Of a stretch of 6,280 bases of DNA, positions 1 to 6,226 are shown piece by piece. Positions within the stretch are counted from its first letter, which is position 1. Each line of letters starts with the position of its first letter. The translations under genes and the position numbers were made by a program. Under the pieces are notes generated by a model. It was given only the letters and a program-made list of their open reading frames with translations, ran no database searches and was not told where the DNA came from. Source of the stretch: Desulfobacterales bacterium (lineage in GTDB: Bacteria > Desulfobacterota > Desulfobacteria > Desulfobacterales > JAUCGF01); NCBI GenBank assembly GCA_029940345.1, contig JAOZRC010000335.1:1-6280 (forward strand). The letters run 5' to 3'.

Positions 1-201
1 GTTACACTCTGCCCACCCTACATTAAAAAGTGTAAACCAACAAATGAAGGATGCCACAAATTGTTTATCAGAATAGCATAATATATCCATATTGGTTTGG
101 GGCAAAAATCATGCCAGAACAAACCTAAATCCGATGACTATATGATCAATTTTTGTATAGACCGCCAGGTTTGCAACCCAAAAAGGTAATTCAGAAGAAT
201 A

Positions 202-723
202 ATGGCCAATTCAAAAAAAGAAAAATCAGCAATTGAAAAGGCGGGCGAGGATCTGCTTGATTTTGCGATTACGCGTAAAGACATAAAATGGCTGATGGCA
301 AACCTGCCTGAAGAAGCTGACATCAATCGAAGTAAGGTGGAATATGAACTTCAGATATTGAAAATTATCAGCGTCGGTTGGAGCATATCCTTTTACCTGG
401 AAAACAGCTCTCAGAAAAATCAGCTCACAGCCCTTTACTGGCAAGCGGTTTTTCAATTTTCAAAGAGCCTGTCTGAAACAACCGAACTGATGATCGGTCA
501 GGATATCAATTATTTTCAGGTGCTAAGGGATCGTCTTGATATGTATGTCAGCGCCTTGGCGAAAAAAACCGATGCGCCGGAACCCGCGGTCGTGATCGGC
601 CCGGAATTTGCCAGGACTTGTGGCAATGCAGATGACACCTTTACCCTTATGACAGGTTCAAGGTTGTTTATCGCTACGACTGGCGGTGTTAAGGAGTATC
701 TGGAAACAATCAAGCTGAGATAG
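202..723 (+). CDS. Hypothetical protein, 173 aa, unrecognised
   Basis: I do not recognise this protein. It is soluble-looking: no signal peptide and no clear membrane segment. The N-terminal 20 residues are Lys/Glu-rich (MANSKKEKSAIEKAGEDLLD), followed by a probably helical stretch to about residue 120 with regular hydrophobic spacing (YELQILKIISVGWSISFYLE, then FQFSKSLSETTELMIGQDIN). A shorter, possibly beta-rich tail (AVVIGPEFARTCGNADDTFT, then LFIATTGGVKEYLETIKLR) ends at TAG. The ATG has only a weak purine-rich ribosome site: AGAAG at 194-198 is close to the start, and AAAAGG at 181-186 is rather far. A real gene is favoured because the frame is open for its full length and composition matches the following dehydrogenase. 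A 179-nt gap with its own promoter-like element separates it from that gene, so a shared operon is not implied. The overlapping minus-strand frames look like shadows. Confidence 0.75.
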   Translation: MANSKKEKSAIEKAGEDLLDFAITRKDIKWLMANLPEEADINRSKVEYELQILKIISVGWSISFYLENSSQKNQLTALYWQAVFQFSKSLSETTELMIGQDINYFQVLRDRLDMYVSALAKKTDAPEPAVVIGPEFARTCGNADDTFTLMTGSRLFIATTGGVKEYLETIKLR

Positions 724-774
724 CCCGATACTGAATTATGATTCAAATTCATATTAAACAAAGATGCAAACTTC

Positions 775-803
775 TTGACAATAACAATACACACCGCTAA
801 ATA
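775..803 (+). promoter_or_regulatory. Candidate sigma70-type promoter for the dehydrogenase/DUF1573 pair
   Basis: TTGACA at 775-780 is a perfect -35 consensus. Seventeen bases downstream, TAAATA at 798-803 is a poor -10 (3 of 6 matches); CTAAAT at 797-802 with a 16-base spacer is equally possible. Transcription would start near 810 and give a leader of about 90 nt containing the palindromes at 831-882. Seen directly: the -35 match. Inferred: function; the weak -10 keeps confidence modest. Confidence 0.4.
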
Positions 804-830
804 AGTTACAATTATATAAATAAAAGTGAG

Positions 831-882
831 GAGTGCAAGCTTCAGCTTGCATCACAAGCAACCCAAGCTGAAGCTTGTATTC
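831..882 (+). repeat. REP-like double palindrome in the 5' leader
   Basis: Two inverted arms, 831-849 and 864-882, match over 19 positions except for two that remain G-U compatible in RNA; the core CAAGCTTCAGCTTG (836-849) and CAAGCTGAAGCTTG (864-877) is a perfect 14-bp inverted repeat around a 14-nt loop. Each arm is itself a palindrome; the first can also fold alone as GCAAGC-TTCA-GCTTGC (835-850). This nested head-to-head form resembles REP/BIME elements mobilised by Y1 (RAYT) transposases. There is no U-tract, so it is not an obvious terminator. It ends 4 nt before the Shine-Dalgarno of the next gene, so when folded it could influence ribosome access. Confidence 0.65.
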
Positions 883-886
883 TCTT

Positions 887-894
887 AAAGGAGG
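887..894 (+). promoter_or_regulatory. Strong ribosome binding site that fixes a TTG start
   Basis: AAAGGAGG lies 8 nt upstream of TTG at 903-905. The next in-frame ATG (915) would be 20 nt away and the ATG at 1029, just before the Rossmann fold, has no ribosome site, so TTG is the supported start. Confidence 0.8.
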
Positions 895-902
895 AACGTT
901 AA

Positions 903-2558
903 TTGACTGAAGAAATGAATAATTCCGTATCAACATGCCCGAAGGGAGAGGCGTTTCCTTTGCCCCAAGATGCGGAATACGACGCCGAGTTTCAACGCCT
1001 GGAAAAATTAGTCGCTGCCCAACGTGCCATGAACCGCGAAATTGTGGTGGTCATGGGCGTCGGCTTTGTCGGAGCGGTGATGGCAGGCGTTGTGGCTGAC
1101 GCGACCGATCCCGATTCCGGCGAACCGTATTATTACGTGATTGGCATGCAGCGCCCATCGGTGCGCTCATTTTGGAAAATTCCCTATCTGAACCGTGGCA
1201 TTGCGCCCGTGGAAGCCGAAGACCCGGAAGTGGCCCCGCTTATCGAACGTTGCGTGAAGGAGAAAGAAAGTCTGACAGCAACCTTTACTTATGATGCCCT
1301 GACGTTGGCGGATGTTGTTGTGGTGGATGTTCAATGCGACTACCACAAAGAAACGTTGGGGGATGTTAAAAACGGTCATGCTGATATTGCGGCACTGGAA
1401 GACAGCTTAAAAGTGATCGCTGAAAAAATTAGGCCTGATTGTTTGGTGTTGATAGAAACCACGGTTCCGCCGGGAACAACGGAATATGTGGCCTATCCTA
1501 CGATGAAAAAAGCGTTTAAGCGGAGAGGCTTGGAAAACGCCGAACCGCTGTTGGCGCATTCTTACGAACGGGTCATGCCGGGCCGCAATTATGTTGCGTC
1601 CGTACGCGATTTTTGGCGCGTATGCAGCGGAATTAATGATATGGCCCGGGAACGAGTCACTGATTTTCTTTCAAAGGTTATCAATGTTGATAAATTTCCG
1701 CTCACCGTGCTGGATCAACCCATTGAGAGTGAGACATGCAAGATTGTGGAAAATTCCTACCGAGCCACGATCCTGGCTTTCCTGGATGAATGGAGCCGGT
1801 TTGCCGAACGCAATCGGGTGGATTTGCTTAAGGTTATCAAAGCCATTAAAGTGCGTCCGACCCATTCTAATATTATTTTCCCCGGCCCTGGCATCGGTGG
1901 GTATTGTCTTCCCAAAGATGGCGGACTGGGTGTATGGGCCTACAACACGCTGATGGGGTTTGATGATGACATTTTCAAAATCACCCCTTCGGCCATCGAC
2001 ATTAACGATACGCGTTCTTTACATGTGACCGAACTTGTGCGTGATGCGCTTCGGAATATGGGTAAAATTGTGGCGGCGTCTAAAACAGCACTCTTAGGCG
2101 TATCCTACCGTGAAGATGTTGGCGACACCCGCTATAGCGGTTCCGAACTGATTGTTCGGAAATTGACTGAAATGGGCGGCGAGGTGGTTATGCATGACCC
2201 GTATGTCAAACATTGGTGGGAGCTTGAAAAGCAGGATGTCTATCCATCACCGGGCCGCTCCTGGGCACGTTTTTTCCGTAACCAGGAGGGTCTCGCTAAA
2301 ACCCGTATGCAGGCTGAGTTGAGCGACGCACTTGAAAGTGTGGATGCGGTTGTTATCGCCGTTCGGCATGATGATTACCTGAATCTTGCGCCTGATGACG
2401 TTGTGCGCATGGTCGGAAATCCCTGTGCTGTGATTGATTGCTTCGGCATTTTGGATGATGATTCCATACGGCGCTATTTCGAACTCGGATGCGAAGTAAA
2501 GGGATTGGGACGAGGTCATATTCAACGAATCAAAGAAATGGTAAGAAGTAAAAAATAG
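903..2558 (+). CDS. UDP-sugar 6-dehydrogenase family (UDP-glucose/UDP-ManNAc dehydrogenase-like)
   Basis: The family oxidises the C6 hydroxyl of a nucleotide sugar to a carboxylate with two NAD+ in the cytoplasm, supplying uronic-acid sugars for capsule, O-antigen or exopolysaccharide. Visible landmarks are the Rossmann NAD motif GVGFVG (52-57), ETTVPPGTT (185-193), the central-domain segment ETCKIVENSYRA (277-288) with the expected Lys280 and Asn284, the catalytic-Cys motif GPGIGGYCLPKD (328-339, Cys335), and the C-terminal domain beginning LLGVSYREDVGDTRYSGSE (about 397-415). At 551 residues it is longer than the usual 420-450, mostly because of about 45 extra residues before the Rossmann strand. 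The substrate cannot be fixed from sequence; the UDP-ManNAc (WecC-like) side is possible. It starts at TTG behind a strong ribosome site and ends with TAG 15 nt before the DUF1573 gene, so the two are probably co-transcribed. Confidence 0.93.
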   Translation: MTEEMNNSVSTCPKGEAFPLPQDAEYDAEFQRLEKLVAAQRAMNREIVVVMGVGFVGAVMAGVVADATDPDSGEPYYYVIGMQRPSVRSFWKIPYLNRGIAPVEAEDPEVAPLIERCVKEKESLTATFTYDALTLADVVVVDVQCDYHKETLGDVKNGHADIAALEDSLKVIAEKIRPDCLVLIETTVPPGTTEYVAYPTMKKAFKRRGLENAEPLLAHSYERVMPGRNYVASVRDFWRVCSGINDMARERVTDFLSKVINVDKFPLTVLDQPIESETCKIVENSYRATILAFLDEWSRFAERNRVDLLKVIKAIKVRPTHSNIIFPGPGIGGYCLPKDGGLGVWAYNTLMGFDDDIFKITPSAIDINDTRSLHVTELVRDALRNMGKIVAASKTALLGVSYREDVGDTRYSGSELIVRKLTEMGGEVVMHDPYVKHWWELEKQDVYPSPGRSWARFFRNQEGLAKTRMQAELSDALESVDAVVIAVRHDDYLNLAPDDVVRMVGNPCAVIDCFGILDDDSIRRYFELGCEVKGLGRGHIQRIKEMVRSKK

Positions 2559-2565
2559 AAAGGAG
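2559..2565 (+). promoter_or_regulatory. Ribosome binding site of the DUF1573 selenoprotein gene
   Basis: AAAGGAG directly follows the dehydrogenase TAG and is 8 nt from the ATG at 2574. It shows that the DUF1573 gene starts independently, although both genes share reading phase across the TAG. Confidence 0.8.
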
Positions 2566-2573
2566 TTTTAATT

Positions 2574-3731
2574 ATGTATGGAAAACATTTTATTATTACA
2601 CTGATGCTTGGCATCGCATTTTGTTTGGGTACAGCTGTCGAAGCAACTGAAAAGCCCGCCGCTGCAAACACGGAAGCTGCTGACCAGACGCAGCCGAAGG
2701 TTTCTGCGACGCCAACCGAAAACCCAAAGGTTCCCTTCCCAACTGTGTCGGCGTCACCAACAGAAAACGTTGATGACACTGCTCCGGTGGCGTTCGTCCC
2801 CCAAAAACGCTTTTCCTTCCCATCAACAATGGATGGAGCGAAAGTGCTTCATGATTTTATGATTCAGAATAAAGGGGATGCGCCTCTGAAAATCACCAAG
2901 GTAAAAACCGGCTGAGGGTGTACGGCTGTTTCGTATACGAAACAAATCCCTCCCGGTGGCGAGGGAAAAATCAGTATTAGCGTAAACACAAGAGGTTATG
3001 GCGGAAGAACTCTCCGAAAACCGATCACCGTTTACACCAATGACAAAAAGAACTCTAAAATTAAACTGGAAGTATCTGGGGCGGTTGAAAAATTCGTCAC
3101 AATTCAACCCAAATATGTCAGATTGCGCGGATTGATCGGCATGGCGCCTGTAAGCACCGTCAAAATTATCCCCGTAGCCAAGTATCCTTTTAAAATTTTA
3201 GAAGTGCGTGCACAAAAAGGCAAGGATATTCGCTTTGAACTTAAACCGTTAAACGATCAGGAGCAGGCCGGTTATGAACTGATTGTCGAAAATTTGAAAA
3301 AAACCAAAGGGCGATATTCAGATACGATTATCATTAAAACTGATAGCAAAGTAAAACCGGAACTTAAAATTCATGTGTATGGTGATATTCTCGATAAGCC
3401 TCGTGAAAAGAAAAAACCCGATCTGAAAAAGGCGCCGCGATCTCCTTTGACGCAGCCAGGCGTCATAATAACACCTAAAGAAAAACCCAAGCAGGCAATG
3501 CCGACAACGGTGACGCCTCCGGCCAAAGGAGCTTCGGACACGGCTGTGCCCGTGAAAACAGCAACGCCGTCACCAAAGGATAAAGATGCGGCTACGGATT
3601 CGGTAAAAGCGAAGACACCGGAAACAGAGGCCAAGCCGACCACGGATCCGTCCACAGGACCTTCGGGCACGGCTGAAACCGAAAAAACAGCAACGCCATC
3701 ACCAAAAGATAAAGCTGCGGCCAAAGAGTAG
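2574..3731 (+). CDS. Exported DUF1573 protein, predicted selenoprotein (in-frame TGA read as Sec114)
   Basis: Read as one 385-residue frame with a single internal TGA at 2913-2915 and a TAG stop. Order: signal peptide 1-24 (hydrophobic core about 6-19, likely cut after Val-Glu-Ala24; Phe before Cys17 argues against a lipobox); Pro/Thr/Ala-rich linker 25-75 with a repeated unit (VSATPTENPKV 43-53, VSASPTENVDD 58-68); DUF1573 domain about 76-171; a second beta-rich domain about 174-273; and a Lys/Pro/Thr/Ala tail 274-385. The DUF1573 part shows HDFMIQNKGDAPLKITKVKT, then TGA-G-C-T, then PPGGEGKISISVNTRGYGG and ITVYTND. In relatives the TGA position is the first Cys of a Cys-Gly-Cys-Thr motif, so this would be Sec-Gly-Cys-Thr. 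After TGA the frame stays open for 271 codons, the domain resumes without a gap, and a SECIS-like stem-loop follows. The downstream part has no ribosome site for its own start. Function is unknown; a periplasmic redox or metal role for the Sec-Gly-Cys pair is inference. Alternatives: a recent Cys-to-stop mutation or a base error. Confidence 0.85.
2913..2952 (+). promoter_or_regulatory. Candidate bacterial SECIS element (UGA plus downstream stem-loop)
   Basis: The UGA is 2913-2915. Outer stem: GAGGG 2914-2918 with CCCTC 2948-2952. Inner stem: TGTTTCG 2927-2933 with CGAAACA 2938-2944, 7 bp, closing a UAUA loop; its centre GTTTCGTATACGAAAC (2928-2943) is a perfect palindrome. If the top G-C pair opens, the loop is GUAUAC and starts with G-U, as bacterial SECIS loops usually do. 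Eighteen nt lie between UGA and the UAUA loop, the same spacing I count in E. coli fdhF. An alternative fold pairs 2918-2924 with 2932-2938 around GCUGUUU, but its loop is only 9 nt from UGA. Role: binds SelB-GTP-Sec-tRNA so that UGA is decoded as Sec. Inferred from position and shape; no folding was computed. Confidence 0.7.
3527..3722 (+). repeat. Diverged direct repeat encoding the low-complexity tail
   Basis: Segments 3527-3593 and 3656-3722 are similar direct repeats exactly 129 nt (43 codons) apart, both in frame. They encode matching peptides containing the shared string KTATPSPKDK, followed by DAAT in one copy and AAAK in the other. Conserved codons with scattered substitutions indicate an old in-frame duplication in a spacer-like, Lys/Pro/Thr-rich C-terminus. 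Confidence 0.75.
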
Positions 3732-3768
3732 TACTGCAACCCGGAAGTTCGTCCCTCGGTTTGTAGTG

Positions 3769-3808
3769 GCGCCGTAAGGCGTTGCTTTTCCGACGCCCTT
3801 ACGGGCGC
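3769..3808 (+). repeat. GC-rich imperfect palindrome, REP-like
   Basis: GCGCCGTAAGGCGT (3769-3782) pairs with ACGCCCTTACGGGCGC (3793-3808): 14 bp with two one-base bulges (3796 and 3803) around the 10-nt loop TGCTTTTCCG. Its outline (GC-rich stem, bulges, extragenic, just after a stop codon) fits REP elements of environmental proteobacteria. The following bases are not T-rich, which argues against an ordinary Rho-independent terminator, though it could stabilise the mRNA 3' end. Confidence 0.6.
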
Positions 3809-3872
3809 TGTCATCGCTTTGGAATAAATCTGGAATCCCGGGGGTTGCACTAGTAGAAAGGTATGATTGGCA

Positions 3873-3901
3873 GGGTGTGTTGAGCAACCGCCAACACACC
3901 C
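3873..3901 (+). repeat. Perfect 10-bp hairpin upstream of the HAD gene
   Basis: GGGTGTGTTG (3873-3882) and CAACACACCC (3892-3901) are perfect inverted arms around AGCAACCGC. The pattern GGGTG-GTT...AAC-CACCC resembles dispersed palindromic repeats I recall from many environmental bacterial genomes; that resemblance is from memory. It ends 30 nt before the HAD start and lacks a T-run. Confidence 0.6.
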
Positions 3902-3931
3902 CGTCATCGTGATGGGTTAAGAATAATAAAC

Positions 3932-4546
3932 ATGCAAAACATTAAAGTTGTCGCGTTTGATTGTGATGGCGTGATGTTTGACACTGCAGAGGTCAACAAA
4001 GCGTATTATAATTCTCTTTTAGGCCGGTTTGGTCGGCCCTTGATGACCGAGTCGCAGTTCAACTTTGTTCACATGCATACCGTGGATGAATCCGTGGCGT
4101 ATCTGTTTGATGAGCAGGGGCTTGAAGAGGTGCATGCCTTTCGCAAATCCATGGATTACCAACCATTTTTAAAATATATGCGAATAGAGCCGTATCTAAA
4201 ACCGCTGCTTAGGCGGCTTCGACCTCGCTATAAAACCGCCATTGCCACCAATCGCACGGATACGATGGATTTTGTTCTGACTGCCTACGATCTGACCCCA
4301 CTCTTTGATCTCGTCATTACCGCCAGGGATGTCAGCAATCCCAAACCCCATCCAGAGCCGCTCAATAAAATTTCAGCGCATTTTAATTGCGCCCCTGACG
4401 ATATGATTTATATCGGCGATTCAGAACTGGACCAAATCGCCGCTCAGGCGGCCGGCGTTCGTTTTATTGCATACAATAATCGATCCCTTCAGGCGGATTA
4501 TCATATTACGGTATTGGATGAGGTTGAAACGATTTTGGCACTATAG
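3932..4546 (+). CDS. HAD-superfamily hydrolase, phosphoglycolate phosphatase-like
   Basis: A 204-residue cytoplasmic phosphatase of HAD subfamily I, with all four family motifs: motif I DCDGVMFD (10-17; nucleophile Asp10, acid/base Asp12), motif II Thr106 in AIATNRT, motif III Lys138 in NPKPHPEP, and motif IV GDSELD (162-167; Asp163 and Asp167 for Mg2+). A helical cap of roughly 60-80 residues follows motif I, as in phosphoglycolate and beta-phosphoglucomutase-like enzymes. Length is slightly below the usual 215-230. Substrate cannot be told from sequence. The ATG at 3932 has no good Shine-Dalgarno (TTAAGAATAATAAAC precedes it), and a stop just upstream excludes an earlier start. It follows the selenoprotein gene by 200 nt and ends 32 nt from the end of the convergent ATPase gene. 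Confidence 0.92.
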   Translation: MQNIKVVAFDCDGVMFDTAEVNKAYYNSLLGRFGRPLMTESQFNFVHMHTVDESVAYLFDEQGLEEVHAFRKSMDYQPFLKYMRIEPYLKPLLRRLRPRYKTAIATNRTDTMDFVLTAYDLTPLFDLVITARDVSNPKPHPEPLNKISAHFNCAPDDMIYIGDSELDQIAAQAAGVRFIAYNNRSLQADYHITVLDEVETILAL

Positions 4547-4578
4547 CTAAATGCCTGGGCCATCCTTCATTCTCTGCT

Positions 4579-6123
4579 TCACACTTTCTCCCATTCATAA
4601 GCGGTGATATTTCTTTCCTCTTTGGAAAACTCGATGCCTATCTGATAGATATCTTTAACATCCGAATATTTTTGATAATATTTTCTGTCCTTGATCTGCT
4701 GCAAAGCCGAATTATTATCTTTTACCAACTCGGTCACCTTGAACTCGAAAATATAGATGACGCCCTCAAATTTCAGCGTCATATCTATTTTGCCATGGTT
4801 GGTGGTGTCTTCAGGTATGACGTCGAGTCCGAGAGAGGCAAAATAGCTGTAGAAAATCGAAGCGTAGTAGCCTTCGTAATTGGCGATACTGTTTTTTCTG
4901 TACCAATCGTGAGGGATAGATGCGAATAAAGCGATAAAAATATCTTTGAAATTATCAGGCTCGCCTTTTTGCAGCGCGCGATAGATTGAAATTTTGTTTT
5001 TGTTTTTTTTGGCGATGTCATACACCAGTTCCGTAAGAATGTAATCGGTAAGCGCTTTTTTTACTTCGAGATTGGGGTATTTCAGCGTGTGTATGATTTC
5101 CGCGCCCAATTGCATCGTTTCGCGAATCGTCAGATAGCCGGCCTGAAACAAAAGTGTTTCCGCTTTTATATTTTCAATATCAAAACTGCCGATAAGCTCT
5201 TCACCCGCCTCAATTTGCTCAATCTCAGGGATAAAATATCTGTTGTTCCGCAAAAGTTTTATTAAAAAAGATGGCGTTCCGGTTTCAAACCAGTAATTTT
5301 TAAACATTTTTGATGGAGAGTCCAAGAAAAGAAGGATATCAAATGGATTGTAAACCCTTTCCCCGAGCCATGCATAGCCGTTATACCATTTTTTGATTTC
5401 ATCAAGGTCGCAATCCGCCAAATATTCATGAAATTCTCTTTCCAAATCATCCTGGGTGTATCCGCAGATGACCCCATATCTTTCATCGGTTGTGATATCT
5501 TGCAAATTGTTCAAACCACTGAAAATTGAAACTTTGCTGAATTTGGACACGCCGGTTAGAAAAACAAATTTAAGGTATTCATCACAGTCTTTGATGACGG
5601 AATATAGGTTTTTTAATCCCTCTCGCATTTCAACAGCGACTTCCGTATCAGTGATATTATCTAATATCGGTTTGTCGTATTCATCTATCAGTATCACCGC
5701 TTTTTTATTAAATTTTTTGTAGATTTTTAAGACGAGTTCATAAAATTTATCTGAAATATTGCTGAACTGAAATTCGATGCCGAATTCATCCGCAGCAAGC
5801 CAAAGCTGATTATTGATCTTTTCATCAAGTGAAGGCCTGTCCTGTATCACGCCTCCGGTAAAGCTGATATTGATCACCGGATAGGATTGCTCCCAATCGT
5901 ACTTGTCATAAATATACAGACCTTTAAAAAGCGCTTTATTGCCTTTGAAAATATTTTTTAGGGTGTCTATAAAAAGGCTTTTACCGAATCTTCTTGGACG
6001 CGAGAGAAAATAGTATTCTCCGTTTTGAATTAATTTCAAAGCAATATCGGTTTTGTCGACATAGATAAAGTCGCCACTTCTTATTTTGCTGAATGTTTGT
6101 ATGCCTATGGGTAGTTTTTTCAT
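4579..6123 (-). CDS. AAA-ATPase-like / PD-(D/E)XK nuclease-domain protein (DUF1703 type)
   Basis: A 514-residue protein of the AAA-ATPase_like plus PDDEXK_9 type (PF09820/PF08011, by recognition). It opens with the family signature PIGIQTFSKIRSGDFIYVDK (5-24). Walker A-like is SRPRRFGKS (41-49), Walker B VILIDEYDKPI (143-153), and a sensor-like strand FVFLTGVSKFS (187-197). The C-terminus carries a PD-(D/E)XK pattern: GKIDM (Asp447), a strand, then EFK (Glu460, Lys462). Domain and catalytic residues look intact and the length is normal for the family. Its biological role is unsettled; members occur in many scattered copies in gut and sediment bacteria, with a defence or mobile-element role suspected. 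The gene is AT-richer than its neighbours, suggesting separate acquisition. The start is supported by AAGGGG (minus strand, 6136-6131), 7 nt upstream of ATG. It is convergent with the HAD gene, with no clear terminator between them. Confidence 0.92.
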   Translation of the reverse strand: MKKLPIGIQTFSKIRSGDFIYVDKTDIALKLIQNGEYYFLSRPRRFGKSLFIDTLKNIFKGNKALFKGLYIYDKYDWEQSYPVINISFTGGVIQDRPSLDEKINNQLWLAADEFGIEFQFSNISDKFYELVLKIYKKFNKKAVILIDEYDKPILDNITDTEVAVEMREGLKNLYSVIKDCDEYLKFVFLTGVSKFSKVSIFSGLNNLQDITTDERYGVICGYTQDDLEREFHEYLADCDLDEIKKWYNGYAWLGERVYNPFDILLFLDSPSKMFKNYWFETGTPSFLIKLLRNNRYFIPEIEQIEAGEELIGSFDIENIKAETLLFQAGYLTIRETMQLGAEIIHTLKYPNLEVKKALTDYILTELVYDIAKKNKNKISIYRALQKGEPDNFKDIFIALFASIPHDWYRKNSIANYEGYYASIFYSYFASLGLDVIPEDTTNHGKIDMTLKFEGVIYIFEFKVTELVKDNNSALQQIKDRKYYQKYSDVKDIYQIGIEFSKEERNITAYEWEKV

Positions 6124-6178
6124 CGTTTGGCCCCTTGTATAGACGTTCAGATCATTAATGTCAAAAGGCTAAAGGAAG

Positions 6179-6206
6179 GTGATAATACACCGCTGCACAC
6201 CGTCAA
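6179..6206 (-). promoter_or_regulatory. Candidate promoter for the AAA/PD-(D/E)XK gene
   Basis: On the minus strand TTGACG (6206-6201) is one base off the -35 consensus, and TATCAC (6184-6179) matches 4 of 6 of the -10 after a 16-nt spacer. It sits about 55 nt upstream of the start codon. A TATTAT also overlaps here, but at a 13-nt spacing that is too short. Confidence 0.3.
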
Positions 6207-6226
6207 TTGACAGCACAGTAAATTTA

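Larger units (their letters stand above)
3732..3931. other. Gene-free gap with two REP-like hairpins
   Basis: I see no credible coding region here; it holds the imperfect palindrome 3769-3808 and the hairpin 3873-3901, listed separately. Neither is followed by a T-run, so no clear intrinsic terminator for the upstream selenoprotein gene and no clear promoter for the HAD gene can be assigned. Confidence 0.6.

Noticed and set aside
1..37. Inverted TTACACT / AGTGTAA at the left edge, with GCCCACCCTAC between
   Set aside because: Only 7 bp with a 20-nt loop and cut by the window edge. The inner bases recall dispersed repeats, but too little is present to call one.
94..125. Hairpin GGTTTG...CAAACC with inner GGCA/TGCC upstream of the first gene
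   Set aside because: The stems are short (6 and 4 bp) with an internal loop, without a T-run or a recognised riboswitch core; it could be chance.
731..751. TGAATT/AATTCA as terminator of the first gene
   Set aside because: A six-bp AT-only stem with no T-run is not a credible terminator.
1591..1953. Plus-strand 120-codon frame inside the dehydrogenase
   Set aside because: It overlaps the well-supported dehydrogenase in another frame, has no ribosome site and shows no domain.
2556..2576. TAG readthrough (pyrrolysine) fusing the dehydrogenase to the DUF1573 protein, since both share a reading frame
   Set aside because: The next gene has its own AAAGGAG, ATG and signal peptide, and the dehydrogenase ends at a natural C-terminus; equal phase is a one-in-three coincidence.
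2913..3731. Treating the TGA as a true stop, with a second gene starting at TTG 3123
   Set aside because: The frame is open from 2916 to 3123 and encodes the rest of the DUF1573 domain, and TTG 3123 lies inside the second domain with no ribosome binding site.
3371..3907. Long minus-strand open frame (178 codons) opposite the DUF1573 tail
   Set aside because: It lies antisense to a Pro/Thr/Lys/Ala-rich coding tail, has low-complexity composition and shows no recognisable motif; it is a shadow.
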